A stretch of DNA of 64,000 nucleotides from Primula veris (lineage: Eukaryota; Streptophyta; Magnoliopsida; Ericales; Primulaceae): the NCBI GenBank assembly GCA_963682055.1, contig OY821743.1:15287566-15351565 (forward strand), given 5' to 3'. The notes beneath the pieces were generated by a model that was not told where the DNA came from, made no database searches, and saw only the letters and a list, made by a program, of their open reading frames with translations. Positions 23,131 to 34,665 of the stretch are shown piece by piece. Position 1 is the first letter of the stretch; every line of letters starts with the position of its first letter. A program made the position numbers and the translations under genes.

Positions 23131-25980
23131 AGGCTAAATTCGGATATCATTAAATTATTACAGACCTGTCAGCTTAAGCAATTTCTGTAACAAAATTATT
23201 TCAAAAATTCTCTCAACAAGGTTAGCCAAAATTTTACCCAACTTTATTGTTGAAAATCAGAGTGGTTTTATTAAAGGAATGGACATAACTGATAACATTC
23301 TACTAGCTTAAGAATTGATAAGTAACTTGAGCTCTAAAATTAAAGGGAAAAATGCAGCTATTAAATTAGATAGGAAAAAAACTTATGATAAAGTCTCTTG
23401 GCTCTTTCTTACTAAAGTGTTGAGGAAATTGGGGTTTACTGAGTTGTTCATTGATAGGGTGTGGCGGCTTATCTCTAACATCCATTTTAGTGTTTTGGTT
23501 AATGGTGTGGCTTCAGGTTTCTTTAGATCTACACAAGGCCTAAGGCAAGGAGATCCTCTTTCTTCTAGGTTATTTGTTATATGTACTATCCAGAAGTTTA
23601 AATAATCTAGTGCATAATGGCAACTATCAAGGGTTCAAAGTTCATGTGAGAAGTCCTCATATTACCCATCTAGCCTATGCAGATGATATTATCATTTTTT
23701 CAGCTGCTACTTTGAGATCCATAAAGAAGGTGCACAAAGTGATAAAAAAGTATGAGTCTGACTGAGGTCAAGAGGTAAACTGTGATAAAAGTTTCCTATA
23801 TTGTTCTAATCATGTCACTGCTATCCAAGATAAGAAATTGGAAGACAAGTTGGGTATTGCTAAGAAAAAGGCTCCTTATATTTATCTTGGTTGCTCTCTG
23901 CATACTGATAGAAAGAAAAATATTTATTTTCATTCTATGGTGGCTAAAATTAGAGACACCCTAAATAAATGGAAATCTAAGTGGTTATCAATGGGTTCAA
24001 AAATTATTCTTATCAGATATGTGCTTCAATCAATGCCTATTTATATATTGTCAGTTATGTTACCTCCCAAGAGTGTTCTAAACTCAATGGAAAAAGTCTT
24101 CTCTAAAAAATTTTGAGGTCAAGAAGAGGATAAAAAAAAAATATCATTAGACTTTCAGGAGTAAAATAACAATACCAACTGAAGAAGGTGGTTTGGGCTT
24201 GAGAAAAATGAAGGATATTTCAGAAGCTTTTGCAGTCAAGGTTTGGTGGAAGCTTAAAAGTCAAAACTCACTTTGGTCTAATTTTATGAAGAACAAGTAT
24301 TGTAAAAAAGTACATCATATTCAAGCAACAAAGTCAATCTCTAATGGAACTTGGAATAGAATGCTGCAAGTAAGAGAAGAAGCTGAGAAAAGTATAATTT
24401 GGTCTGTTGGTGAAGGTAAAATTGATGTGAATCTAGGTAATTGGTATGGTATTGGGGCTATAAAGTGTGTTGAGCTTAAAGACACTTATCTTCTTAGGGA
24501 TTTAAGAGACAATGGAACTTAAGATAAATTTTATTAAAGAAAGTTTACCTCCTACAATGCATCATTACTTTGACAAAGAAATTAATGAAAATACCTGTGG
24601 TATGGATAGGATCTCCTGGAAAGAGACCATGGTAGGGGATTTCTCAGTGAAGACAGCATGGAACATGGTACGTAATAAAAGAAATTTTAGTTGGGTCCAT
24701 TCTTTTATTTGGGATAAAATTCTTCCCCTGAGAGTTTCTTGTTTTTTGTGGAAAATTATGCTAAATGTGGTTTCAGTGGATTCCAAGATTTAAAGCAAAG
24801 GTATTGTTCTGGCCTCTATGTGTGTTTGTTGTGAAAACAATGAGGAGACGGTGGAGCATTTATTTAGACTTGGGTTTGTAGTCAATTTGATTTGGGATTA
24901 TTTTGGCAACTTATTGGGGATTAAGTACTATAATCTCAGTGTTAGAGGAAGATGTATGGCATGGTGTATTAGATCAAACTCTTCTATACAAGGTAAATGT
25001 CTTAAATTTTGCCTTCTATTATTATTTGGTGTATTTGGAAATCAAGGTGCACAAGCAGGTTTGAAAATGGTACTATGAATGTTGACTCCATTAACAGTAA
25101 TGTTATAAGTCAATTTTACCTTTTTATTGTCAGAGATAAGAATTTTAGAGGTAACTTTGACTTATTTACTGATAATTTAAGTACTAAACCAGTTAAAAAG
25201 TTTAGTGTTTATCACTGGATCAAGCCTCCAGTTGGTAAAATTAAACTTAATGTGGATAGTAGCTATAAATCGAACCCTAACTTCTCTGGTATAGGGGGGG
25301 TGTTTAGGGATCACTGTGAAAAATTTGTGAAGGGTTTCTCTTACACTGAAACTGCTAATGACAGCTTGATGATGGAGACTTTAGCTATTCTAAACGGCTT
25401 GTTGGCTATTGAAGAAGAAAATATTATTCTGGAAACAGATAGTTTAAAATTAGTCAATATTATTCATCAAAAAGAGAGGATTCCCTGGTCTATTTTTGCT
25501 GAAATTGGAAAAATTAGAGATCTAATAGAAAAGAAGAAAGTGGAGATAATACAGGAGGGAACGCAGCGGCGGATTTATTAGCAAAACAGGCGATGAACAT
25601 CACTACGAACTCTAGAGAGTTTCCCTTAGGTTTTGAAGGGATTCTGAATATGGATCGTGATCGGGTTCCATATCTGAGATGAGGAGGCAAAAACACCATT
25701 TTTTTCTGTGTCTTAGATTTCTTTTTGGGCTGCTGTCGGTTCACCAGGAAGAGATAAAGGGGAGAGATACACGTGACAAGACTATTACTATAAAGAGCTG
25801 TGATGTTTTAAGTTATTTCTATTATACCCTTGTAACTTTGTATTTGATTGTTTTGAACCTGTTTTTTCCAGATTGGTGCACTTTTTTTTTGTGTGGGGTT
25901 TTTCCCCCACTTTTTAATTTTCAATTCTTTAATAAAATAAAAACGTGTGTTTTCCCGACCAACAAATTAAAAAAAAAAAA
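23131..25980 (+). pseudogene. LINE 3' part: RT core, zinc-binding domain, RNase H
   Basis: Begins with YYRPVSLSNF (about 23153). RT motifs: NQSGFIKG, KLDRKKTYDKVSW with the first catalytic Asp (about 23360), QGLRQGDPLS (about 23540), and YADD at about 23677. Then LGCSLHTDRKK, a zf-RVT region (SWVHSFIWDKILPLRVSCFLWK, CVCCENNEETVEHLF, about 24690-24860) and a C-terminal RNase H (KIKLNVDSSYKSNPN with Asp, about 25240; ETLAILNGL; ETDSLKLV). A frameshift near 25555 moves the last part into another frame. Poly(A) at about 25968-25980. Unlike the 54678 LINE, it has RNase H. Confidence 0.85.
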
Positions 25981-25994
25981 TTAACATATATATT
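25981..25994. repeat. Right target-site duplication of the inverted LINE
   Basis: TTAACATATATATT directly after the poly(A), identical to 20180-20193. Confidence 0.85.
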
Positions 25995-26820
25995 ATAAAC
26001 AAAATTGTCTCTAAAAGATAAAAATTAAAAATTCCTCTATAAAGTAATTGGGACGAACTAACACAAAGATTACATACCATAGTTTTCCCCACCTTCGCTA
26101 CACGTATTATAACTGAAATGTCAATTCATGCATCGTATAGCCAAAGTATATAGCATTTGTTTAGTACTAATTTTATAAGCACGTAAAAGTTTCCTATCTG
26201 TTGTGCACCCAAGTTTGTTTTTCCCTTCGCAACCATCATTTGAAAACCAAGTGATGTTCTTTCAGAAACAAACAAATCGGAGAGAGAACAGAAAACACGA
26301 AATATATTGAAATCAGTCTAAGTACAAAGTTTCAAGTCTGGCACATAAAAAGATGCAGGAAATAAGAACTGTTTTGTAACACCATTATGAAAAGTAAAAA
26401 GTAATTTATTATCAAATACGTAATCATGAGGGTGTCAAGTGTTTGATTAGATTACCATGAGTTGTTCATTTGATTTGCTAATATTTCAGTCTGAGAATAT
26501 GGCCTTTCTCAATCCTGCATCGCAAGAGATCAAATAAAAAACCCAACAATTATTCAAAATGATAATGGAAGAACGGTCTCTAGCAGACTCTAAGGTTAAC
26601 AACGTCGACGACAGATTTGGCAGTTTGTCCTCAAATCGAGATTTCAACAAACATAAAAGGTAAGAATACTTCTTATACGTCTACTGTAAGAAGTGAGGAA
26701 GATGTAAAAATAGAACGGCAATGGTAACATAACTTATGTATTCTCCTTTCTGTTCGGAGGGCTTGATTTTATCTTCCCCTTCTAGTACTGTACTTGTGTG
26801 GCTATATATATACAGATAGG
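25995..26820. other. AT-rich intergenic DNA, nothing recognised
   Basis: No coding signature. A low-information stretch before the next module copy. Confidence 0.4.
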
Positions 26821-27380
26821 GGCCAGGGTTATCACCGGCGGCGTTGATGGCTCCAATTTCTAGAGAGTAATATTCGTTTGTAATGTTTTTAGATCTTTTT
26901 GGCACCTACGTACGTGTTTTATAGGGAAGGCTCGCTCGATCAGAGATTTGGTTTTAAGTGGTTGATTTTATTCGGCAGCTATGCACGTGTTTGATAGGGT
27001 AAATGTACGGCGGCAACCCTACACAAATATTATTTCCTTTCTTGTTGATAGGGTTTTGTGATTATAGAAAGAATTTGACTAGTGGCCCTATTTTTTGGTT
27101 AGTGACCCCTATAGTTTCATCTGAGATTTTCAAGTCATCCCTCTAGTACCATTTAAGCAAAAGAAAAGAAAAAGATGGGCAGATACACATAATAAAAATT
27201 TATTTAAAGAAAATCCGAGCTTAATAAAAATCACATTTAACATATCTCTTAATTACTAGCACATCATAACATATCTCTTAATAAATAAATAACGTGCGCT
27301 AGTACAAGTTCATTTGCTTCTTGAACAAGTTCTAAAAGGCTACTAAGAAAATAAAATAGGCGCGGATGCCCTGCAACCCG
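26821..27380 (-). repeat. Module copy C: exon 1 plus upstream region
   Basis: Contains the exon-1 block on the minus strand (EYYSLEIGA, INAAGDNPG; start codon changed to ATC) and upstream sequence matching 4914-5060 and 5930-6000. The middle of the upstream region (5060-5930) is absent here, so this is a shortened copy. Function unknown. Confidence 0.65.
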
Positions 27381-27840
27381 TATCAACCTACCTAAGTTTT
27401 CACATCTTGTAAAAGTAAAGCAAAACGACTCAAACAAATATAAAATACAAACTTTTTTAAATGAAAATATGAAATATTGAAAGGTGTCTCGCTTAGTATT
27501 TTGGTATCAAACTATAATGCAAGTAATCAAACTAGTAGCATATTTTATAATGTTTACTGTTTTGATACCCAGTAACATGCCAACATTAGGACGACATAAT
27601 TGGACCAAGTGACTTGGCTAGATGTGAAATGGTCCTGTTCAGTAACAAGGTAGAGAATTTGTTACATATTGTTAAAAGATATTATGAAGGGTAGTAAATA
27701 GGGTTTTTTTTTACTACTATTTTTTTGTTCCTTTTAATAATTAACACCTTATTATTATTTAAGGATGTAATAATCGATCCATCAGGTGATCCCGAAATAC
27801 TATGAATGTTGAACTTTAAGGGTGATATGAGGGTAAATTC
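27381..27840. other. AT-rich DNA, nothing recognised
   Basis: No gene or repeat boundary identified. Confidence 0.35.
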
Positions 27841-28530
27841 TAATTAATAAACGAGGAAAGTCAAATATATACTGAAAACTACATTATATCATTTTTGAAA
27901 TTTATAGTGATTAAACTAGTGTTACAGATACCTGTTAATTTACGACACTCGCTATTCTTAAATCAGGAAAAACATAAATGATTCCAAATCTATGAAGAAA
28001 TATACATATGGATGGAAATAGTCATGATAATTAAAAGAACCTAAAAACTATCACAAAAACCTTAAAACCCTAAGCTCTTATTTCTCTATCTTTCTTTAGT
28101 TCCCTCTTCCATTTCATTTCTCTCTTTAAAATCAATTCCATGCTTGTAAAGAGGAATTGGAACCAACAAAAATGAACATAGATATAAATTTTCAAATGAT
28201 CAAATAAATCAGATCGTGTCGTAACAATAAACAGTATAGCTAGAATATTATATATAGATTTCTAATGTTGTACATAGATAACTACGCAGACTGAATAGGA
28301 ATTTTTAAATTATAGTGCTGAAATAAATGGAAATTCCATGTTTAAAGAAAATAACAAAATTTAATGCTACAATTAACATCTGCATCAAGACCTACGGAGA
28401 AAAGAAGACAAAGAAATACCATCGTTATCACCGGCGGTGTTCATGGCTCCAACTTCTAGAAAGTAATATTCGTTTGTAATTATATATGTTAGGTTTATTT
28501 GGCAGCAGAGCAACTGCATCTGTTTCACCA
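27841..28530 (-). repeat. Module copy D: intron and exon 1
   Basis: Matches 683-1300 and 4300-4920, including the CT-rich intron block (TTTCATTTCTCTCTTTAAAATC) and the exon-1 block (GGAGCCATGAACACCGCC on the minus strand, near 28440). The donor-like GGTATTTC is kept. Exon 2 is missing here. Confidence 0.65.
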
Positions 28531-28859
28531 AACCATCACCATTCCTTATATTTTAAGGTTTTAAACAAAAATAACCTTGCATCAACTCCCCTATCCTATA
28601 CCGCAAATTAGTGGAAACCTCTTTATCTCTCTATATCACCTTAAAAATAAGGGATCATGGGTTCACCTCAAACCTAATTATATTGTTTTCTTAATACCTT
28701 TTCATTCATGATATCCTATGAGAAACAATTTTAAAACATATGTGAGAGATAACAAATATTAAAATAATATGAATAAGGAAGATGATAAGAAAGGTGAAAT
28801 TTTGTATAAATTAAAATTATTCCTTAAAAGTTGTAAACATGTATTCATCACCCCAAATT

Positions 28860-29160
28860 TGAGGAAGTGTTTTGAGTAACTGATGCGGTTGTTGTACATG
28901 ATTTAGAGGGTAAATGTACGGTGGCAAGCCTAGACAACTATTTTATTTTTTTTGGAAATTAAGCTTGTATTAAAGCCAAAAGGCTAAACCATGTCCGAAG
29001 GCTACAACGAAATCAAAGGAAAGAAAGCGCCTAATCGTAATAATGGTGTGACTTACAAACATCTCAATGCTACTAACAACGAAGTTAAGCTGTACTTTAC
29101 ACTAAAAGAACAACAAAAGAAAACTGAAATGCCATGAACAATAATCTTCATCTTTGTACT
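28860..29160. repeat. Fragment of the duplicated unit with a LINE tail
   Basis: Sequence near 29045-29150 (GACTTACAAACATCTCAATGC) matches 2757-2870. Just before it, 28946-29045 starts with a T-run and GGAAATTAAGCTTGTATTAA, the complement of a plant LINE 3' end. No clear TSD could be assigned. Confidence 0.45.
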
Positions 29161-29439
29161 TATATTTGATGTGGGTCCTAATCTTCATAATTCCAAAGCC
29201 ATGTGGAAGTCTCAAATACTGAATCTACGTGTAACTCCTCAAGTACTTTTTCATGTTATCTACAAAGCATCACAAGTTAGTAAAACTAAGTTGTGTCGTC
29301 GACTGTCTAAGCTTAAGCAAAGGGGTATAATTGAAACCAGAAAGATTAAAAGGTGCTTTTTGGGCCCGAAAAGATCAAAGATCATGAAAATCTAAACAGA
29401 AGCAAATGTGCTAATGTTAATTAGTTAATATGAAGATTC

Positions 29440-29444
<5 letters not shown>

Positions 29445-29510
<66 letters not shown>

Positions 29511-29514
29511 GTAT
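29445..29514. repeat. (AT)n microsatellite
   Basis: About 70 bp of AT repeats with two GTATAT interruptions. Confidence 0.95.
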
Positions 29515-29925
29515 AAAGGACAGGTAACATAGTTGGCAGAGCAAATCAAAAGACAAGAAAGGTCTGCCACTCAATTATTAGAAGAGGATGCGAAGGTTTT
29601 TGTACTTTAAGGCGAGTTATTTCCGACCTGGAAGGTGAATGTAGAAAGCAATTTCTTTAATAGCCAGTTCTTCTGTTTTATATGGTTCGTTTTGGTACAT
29701 CATTAAGGTTCAGATTATAGCAAAAACTATTTATAAAGTTTTGTTGACTGTAGCACCTGAGGGTTACTGTTTCTCGGATTTCCAAGTTTGATTCTATCTC
29801 CAAGGAAGTCCTAGGCTTATTGGACACTTGTTTTTCCAATGGCATCTTTCTTAATCACTATTACATTATTGCTGGAGGTACAGGATCAAGTTCTTTGAAT
29901 CATTATCTCAAAAGAACTACATTTT

Positions 29926-30500
29926 CTTTTTGAATAAAGAGCATATATTAACCAAAGACAACAAACCAAACTTGCAACACAGGCGTCACAAGGAATACAA
30001 AACTAATCTTCAAACTTATCTACATGTTAGAATAAAAATAGGGAATAAAAGCTTAAACAATAGCTTCAAATGGGAAAAGGAACTGCATCTTGCTTAAGGT
30101 GCTCTGAAAATAACTGATTTATCATGGTAAATAAATCTACCAATGGCAATGTTTCATAAAAAAAATTTGGAAAATGCCTGTGAATTTATTACCTTCCTGC
30201 AAAGTTTACTTGAAATGCAACGAACAACGATCTTATAAATGTATTTCAAGGTACCATTTAGATTTCTCAACAATTGCCGGAACAACATAAGAAAGCCTGC
30301 AAAAGATGAATAACCGAGGAAAGTCGTATATAATATATATATACTGAAAACTACATCACTTTCGAAATTAATAGCGATTGAATTCGGGTTATAAATAAGT
30401 GTTAAGTAATGATAATTGCTATACCTTTTTTTTTTAAAGTCAACAATCGCTATACTGAAACCAGAAAAACATAAATGATTCCAAATCTTTGTGAAAGTTT
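29926..30500 (-). repeat. Module copy F: 3' region, exon 2 and part of intron
   Basis: Matches 3437-3480 and 3960-4400. The exon-2 block near 30210-30310 reads GFLMLFRQLLRNLNGTL on the minus strand, then a 1-bp deletion shifts the frame into KYIYKIVV. Acceptor (TTTTGCAG) and donor (AAGGTAATA) positions are kept. Confidence 0.6.
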
Positions 30501-30691
30501 CAAAAATATCATCTTGGTAGCGGAACCAAAATAAAAAATAATCTTTTATTAAGAAAATACCTACTCTCACAATTCACAAGTTTGGCATGGACCCACCAGC
30601 ATCAGAATCTCTGTCTCCTTCATAAACCACTTGTTCTAATTTTCTTTCTCCTGTTCCCCAATGAGGTAGCAGAACCAAAAATAGTTTTTTA

Positions 30692-31045
30692 TTAAGAAAA
30701 TACTTGAAGCTGGAGCCCTACTTGCGAGTGAGCTGCCGGCATAGCTTCCGTTACGGTAAGGGGTACCATAAATTTCCTCCTTATCTGGTGGCTTGACTCT
30801 CCCATTTGAAACGTATCAGATATCTTTAGGCCGCTTCCGGTTACCATTTTTACTTCGCTTGGGTCAAAAATATTAGATATCTTCATGCGGCTTGCAAATT
30901 CCTTTTTCTTATTACTTTCTAAGTACTCTCCCATTTGAAAAGCATCAGATATCTTCAAGTCACCTGCAGATTCCCTTTTAATGTTCTTTGATCCTCTCAT
31001 TTGAGAGGCAGTTTGGATGAAAAGGAGATCAGTTGCCATCAGCAT
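30692..31045 (-). pseudogene. Hypothetical ORF with an internal repeat
   Basis: 117-codon minus-strand frame containing KISDAFQMGE and KISDTFQMGE about 45 residues apart, with a third degenerate KISNIFDPSE between. It suggests a protein built from short repeats. The upstream DNA (31050-31120) resembles 47890-47960, next to the heat-shock-factor-like fragment. No family is recognised, and the frame's start is not supported by anything beyond being open. Confidence 0.3.
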
Positions 31046-31049
31046 CCAG

Positions 31050-32518
31050 AAATTGATTTCGAATCCTCAGAAGATGTGACCCTGGCCTTTAGAGAGAGAT
31101 CTGTATATAAATAATCTGCTAGTAGTTGATTTGTCCTCTAGAGGTTTAGAGGGTACGTGAAGGAGAATGGATCAAGACGAGGAAAACCTCAAAATGGAAA
31201 GGAGTTGATATGTATCAAAAAAATCCATTGATACAGCACCAGAGGAAGGTCAAGGTCGTCGAACCATTATTGGGAGACTCTATGGTAATATTCAAATTGA
31301 TGATGACTTTAGAAATAAAAGATGCACTAATTCTAACTTTTGTTAGCAACTCTCTGAATCCAACTGGTTCTCACTTGGTAATAGTGTCTTTGCATTTAAT
31401 TATTCGTATGTTATATTCTGTCTGAGATGTAGGATAAAATTGAGGAGAGATTGGCAAAGATGGAGGAAGAAGATGACGGGTTGTCGGTGGGCTCAATTGA
31501 TGAGAACAAGATAGTTCTCGACGTGTTGGGTGAAATGGGGTGCATCGAGAAAAGGTATGTACAGGATCGCAATCAAGTCGCCTTAGTGTGTCAGATGGAT
31601 CCTTCTCGACCACTACCAAGTCTGCAAGGTTGCCTATGACTTTTTAAGAATATACAGGAGAGCTCGTGCGCAAATTGATCCAGGAGACCCTTGAAGTTGA
31701 TTACTTTCAACATAATATTCAACAAGCGATCGTGTCGAGCATGCTCAGCGACGGCATTGTCCAACAGAATATCCAGCCCACGATTTTCTCGAGCATACCC
31801 GTGCTTTTCCAACAGGATACAGCTGCGATCAACTCGAGTATGTCTAGCATTGTCCAGTCAGTTACATGCCATATGAGTTCAAGAACAACATATCCAAGGC
31901 AAGATGGGAATGCATGCGAAGGAAGGGATCGGAATGTTCAAGGAGATAAGCTGAATTGACGGAGGCGAGACAAAATGTTTACAGTGTTTTCCAGCAAAAT
32001 AGGGTTGCTAATGATATGACTAATGTGGTTTTGTAAACGTTTTCTGAACAATACTCTTGTAATTGTGTTTTGATAAATGTGTAATTTAAACTTATGGTTG
32101 TTTTTGGCTTTCGATAACATACTTGACGGCCCAAGCGTAAGTCTAGTAAGCCTCAGACCTTAGGAAACACAAGCCCAAATATTTTTTTTGCAACCACAGC
32201 CCAATAATACAGTTTTAAGTATCATTTATATTTATTTACATAATTGTTTACATGTTTTTGTGTAGTTTAATAGTCATGCTACAATAAATTAATGGGCAAT
32301 AATAATTGTCAGGCCGACCTGTGTACTTTGTATTCTTTTGGTTAATGTGTAGTTGAACTTAATGTCGGTACATACCCCGACCTATTTTAGGTGATGTGTA
32401 GTTGAACTTAATGTCGCTTCTAACTTTCGTTATGTTTTTAAGAATTATCCACTCTGCCAGATTTTGTAATTATTTAATTTAATCTTCTAAAAAAAATATA
32501 GTATTAAAAAATGAATTA
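31050..32518. other. Region with weak ORFs, nothing firm
   Basis: Plus-strand frames at 31451-31639 and 31666-31959 are open, with acidic or Ser-rich composition, but have no known domain. Near 32340-32420 a 22-bp stretch, GTGTAGTTGAACTTAATGTC, occurs twice about 50 bp apart. Confidence 0.35.
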
Positions 32519-32678
32519 CTCCCTCTGTCCCACAATATAAGTTGAATATATTATTTTGGATTGTTTCATAATATAAATTCAATTTCCCAAAATATAAAAT
32601 AATCTTGTGTAATATTACATATTTGTTCGTACTTTATTATTTTTAGATAAATGTCTATTAATAATAAATTGTTGGGAG
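32519..32678. mobile_element. Stowaway-like MITE
   Basis: Left end CTCCCTCTGTCCCA matches the Stowaway (Tc1/mariner) terminal consensus and is preceded by TA. The right end is degenerate (GGGAG followed by TTA). Length about 160 bp, AT-rich interior, no coding capacity. Confidence 0.5.
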
Positions 32679-32722
32679 TTACTCATAGTTTATGATCTCC
32701 CCACAACTGAGGAAATATGCAT

Positions 32723-32844
32723 GTGAATTTGTGGCTTTACTTAGTGTTTTTTCCCTCGAGTATGCCCTCTACGTTTGGTGGCTGTGAATTTGTGGCTTTA
32801 CTTATTGTTTTTTCCCTCGAGTATGCCCTCTACGTTTGGTGGCT
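32723..32844. repeat. 61-bp tandem duplication
   Basis: Units 32723-32783 and 32784-32844 (start GTGAATTTGTGGCTTTAC, end TTTGGTGGCT) with a single G/T difference. Confidence 0.9.
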
Positions 32845-33003
32845 TGGGCTAGATCTATTTCGGGTCAACTCAACGTGGATGGGGTGTTCCAAAAACAAGT
32901 TGGGCCCATCAGCTGGTGGTAGGCTACTTCAATATGGTTGTGTAGTGAGATCATTCGGATGTTTTGTTGGCCAAGATTTACTATATTCTTTGAGCTATAC
33001 GTA
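32845..33003 (+). pseudogene. RNase H fragment of a LINE
   Basis: Two overlapping frames show QLNVDG and then SKNKLGPSAGGRLL and SFGCFVGQDLL, matching the start of the plant LINE C-terminal RNase H (LNVDGS...GPAGGGG). It is short, frameshifted and has no RT beside it. Confidence 0.4.
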
Positions 33004-33025
33004 GTGCGGAACAGCCTTGTGACTA

Positions 33026-33045
33026 GGGGTTGTCACGACAACCCC
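33026..33045. repeat. Perfect short hairpin
   Basis: GGGGTTGT-CACG-ACAACCCC, an 8-bp perfect stem with 4-nt loop. No clear role; it may be a remnant of a transposon end. Confidence 0.6.
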
Positions 33046-34665
33046 ACAATTTGTAAAAATAATTTTTTTTCAGTAGATTTTTTAAAATAATCTATATATT
33101 AAGTATTCCGTCAACCCATTAAATATTTTTGTTAGCAACCCCTTTCAAAATTATATATTGTTACTGCAATAACGTACTGTGATTTTGTATGTGCTTATAA
33201 TAGTACTACTTAAAAAATAATAAATAATTGCAAGTGACACTAACATGATAACCTACCATGTTGACACGTATCTTTCTAAAAAGTTAGACTTAAAAAATAA
33301 TTATAAAAACATATATGGTGAGTTTAAATAAAATTTTGAAATGAATTTTTAGTGGTTTGTAAGTATAATAAAATTGTGCAAAAAAATGGTTGTTTGTACA
33401 TATCTATGCAAAGTGAGTATATGTGAACTTGAGTATATAATATAAGTTTGGATATTCTAGGTTTTTATATCTTTATACCTTTTTCTCTTTATATTTTTTC
33501 TTTTTTTTACCTTGCTCTTAATTTTACCTTTTTTCTTATATTCGTTTCTTTATATTTTTCCTTTTTTATCTTTGTTTCTTCATTATTATTTTGTTACTTT
33601 GGTTGTATTTTTTTCTCCTTTTTGAACAAATTTGAACCGTTGAGACTTTCGGTAAGTGATTGCATGTGATTTTATTGCTGTGTTTTTTTTAAAAAAAAAC
33701 CAGCGTTATAAAAGAAAATTTAAAAAACAAAGGTACGAAAATGTAAAAAATTGAGCAGAAAGGTATAAAAAAACCGGTTTCTCCGTTTTATATACTTGAA
33801 AAATATTATGTGCTACTATTTTGGCAACTCCAAATATTTGGTCCTGATTCCGTCCCTGGCTACATGCTATTTTTGGTTGTTTAGAGATGGCGTCCGCAAT
33901 GAGTTTCTTGGAATACCTCAACGATTTCATGAGTTTGGAAGCACAGTCACATTTTATCTCACATACGCCAATTATGTATTTCTTAGGTTTTGGTTCAACA
34001 CGTCTTTAGAAAGAGGGAGCCATGTGGTTGAATTCTTTCATGGTATGTACATAAGACTGACCAGTTCTTATACCGTTCACCAAAGGATCATAGGATGCTT
34101 GCAATGAATTTGAGCCAATTGGCCCAGATTAGAGGGTGATGTTTGTTTATTTCTATTTGTTGTCCCACTTGTATTTCTGTGTTGCGTAGATTTTAAGTTG
34201 GAGTATTCTTTTATTTCATGGGAGGTTTTGTTTATGTCCCCTTCTATGTATGTTTACGATTTGATTTTTACGTACATGTATGGGTTTGACTAAACCTCGG
34301 TACTTTTAGGGTTGTTTGAGCAAGAAAAAAATATCAGAAAACAATCATTTTATTTCCAACAAATGAACAAATACATACCCTGTCCTTCACACATACAATT
34401 AACAAGTAGTGTACACAAACCTGTAACACCTTACGAGACGACAAACATTAATTGAGAAGAAAATTGAGAAAATCCTAGAAATTTCTAGTTCTCCACTAAC
34501 ACATGAAAATTGAACAATGCTACGTTAATGCCTCTTACACTTCTTCTTACACCCTCTGAGACGTAAAACTGATGAAATTGTATTTTTGTGATGACCTCTC
34601 TCACATAAGAGGGGGTACAAGAAGAAAGTGACGAGGAGTTAGAAGAAATAACTTATGAAAACCCG
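33046..34665. other. AT-rich DNA downstream of the kinase gene
   Basis: Includes a strongly T-rich block (33450-33640) that makes a spurious hydrophobic frame, and an open frame at 33796-34107 without known domains. The last part should contain the 3'UTR of the minus-strand kinase. Confidence 0.4.

Larger units (their letters stand above)
20194..25980 (+). mobile_element. Nearly full-length L1-type LINE with inverted 5' half
   Basis: A 5.8-kb non-LTR retrotransposon in two opposed pieces: 23130-20194 on the minus strand holds the 5' part (5'UTR, ORF1, endonuclease, start of RT) and 23131-25980 on the plus strand holds the rest of RT, the zinc-binding domain, RNase H, 3'UTR and poly(A). A 14-bp TSD encloses both. 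The minus part stops after the codons for TTTLIALLP and the plus part starts just before YYRPVSL, adjacent positions in LINE RTs, so very little sequence was lost. This is the structure expected from twin priming. The element carries stops and frameshifts. Confidence 0.85.

Noticed and set aside
29171..29395. 74-codon basic ORF as a small gene
   Set aside because: No recognisable domain, no conserved copy and no splice or promoter support.
33448..33669. Membrane-protein-like ORF, almost all Phe/Leu/Ser/Ile
   Set aside because: Produced by a T-rich low-complexity stretch; no start context, no domain.
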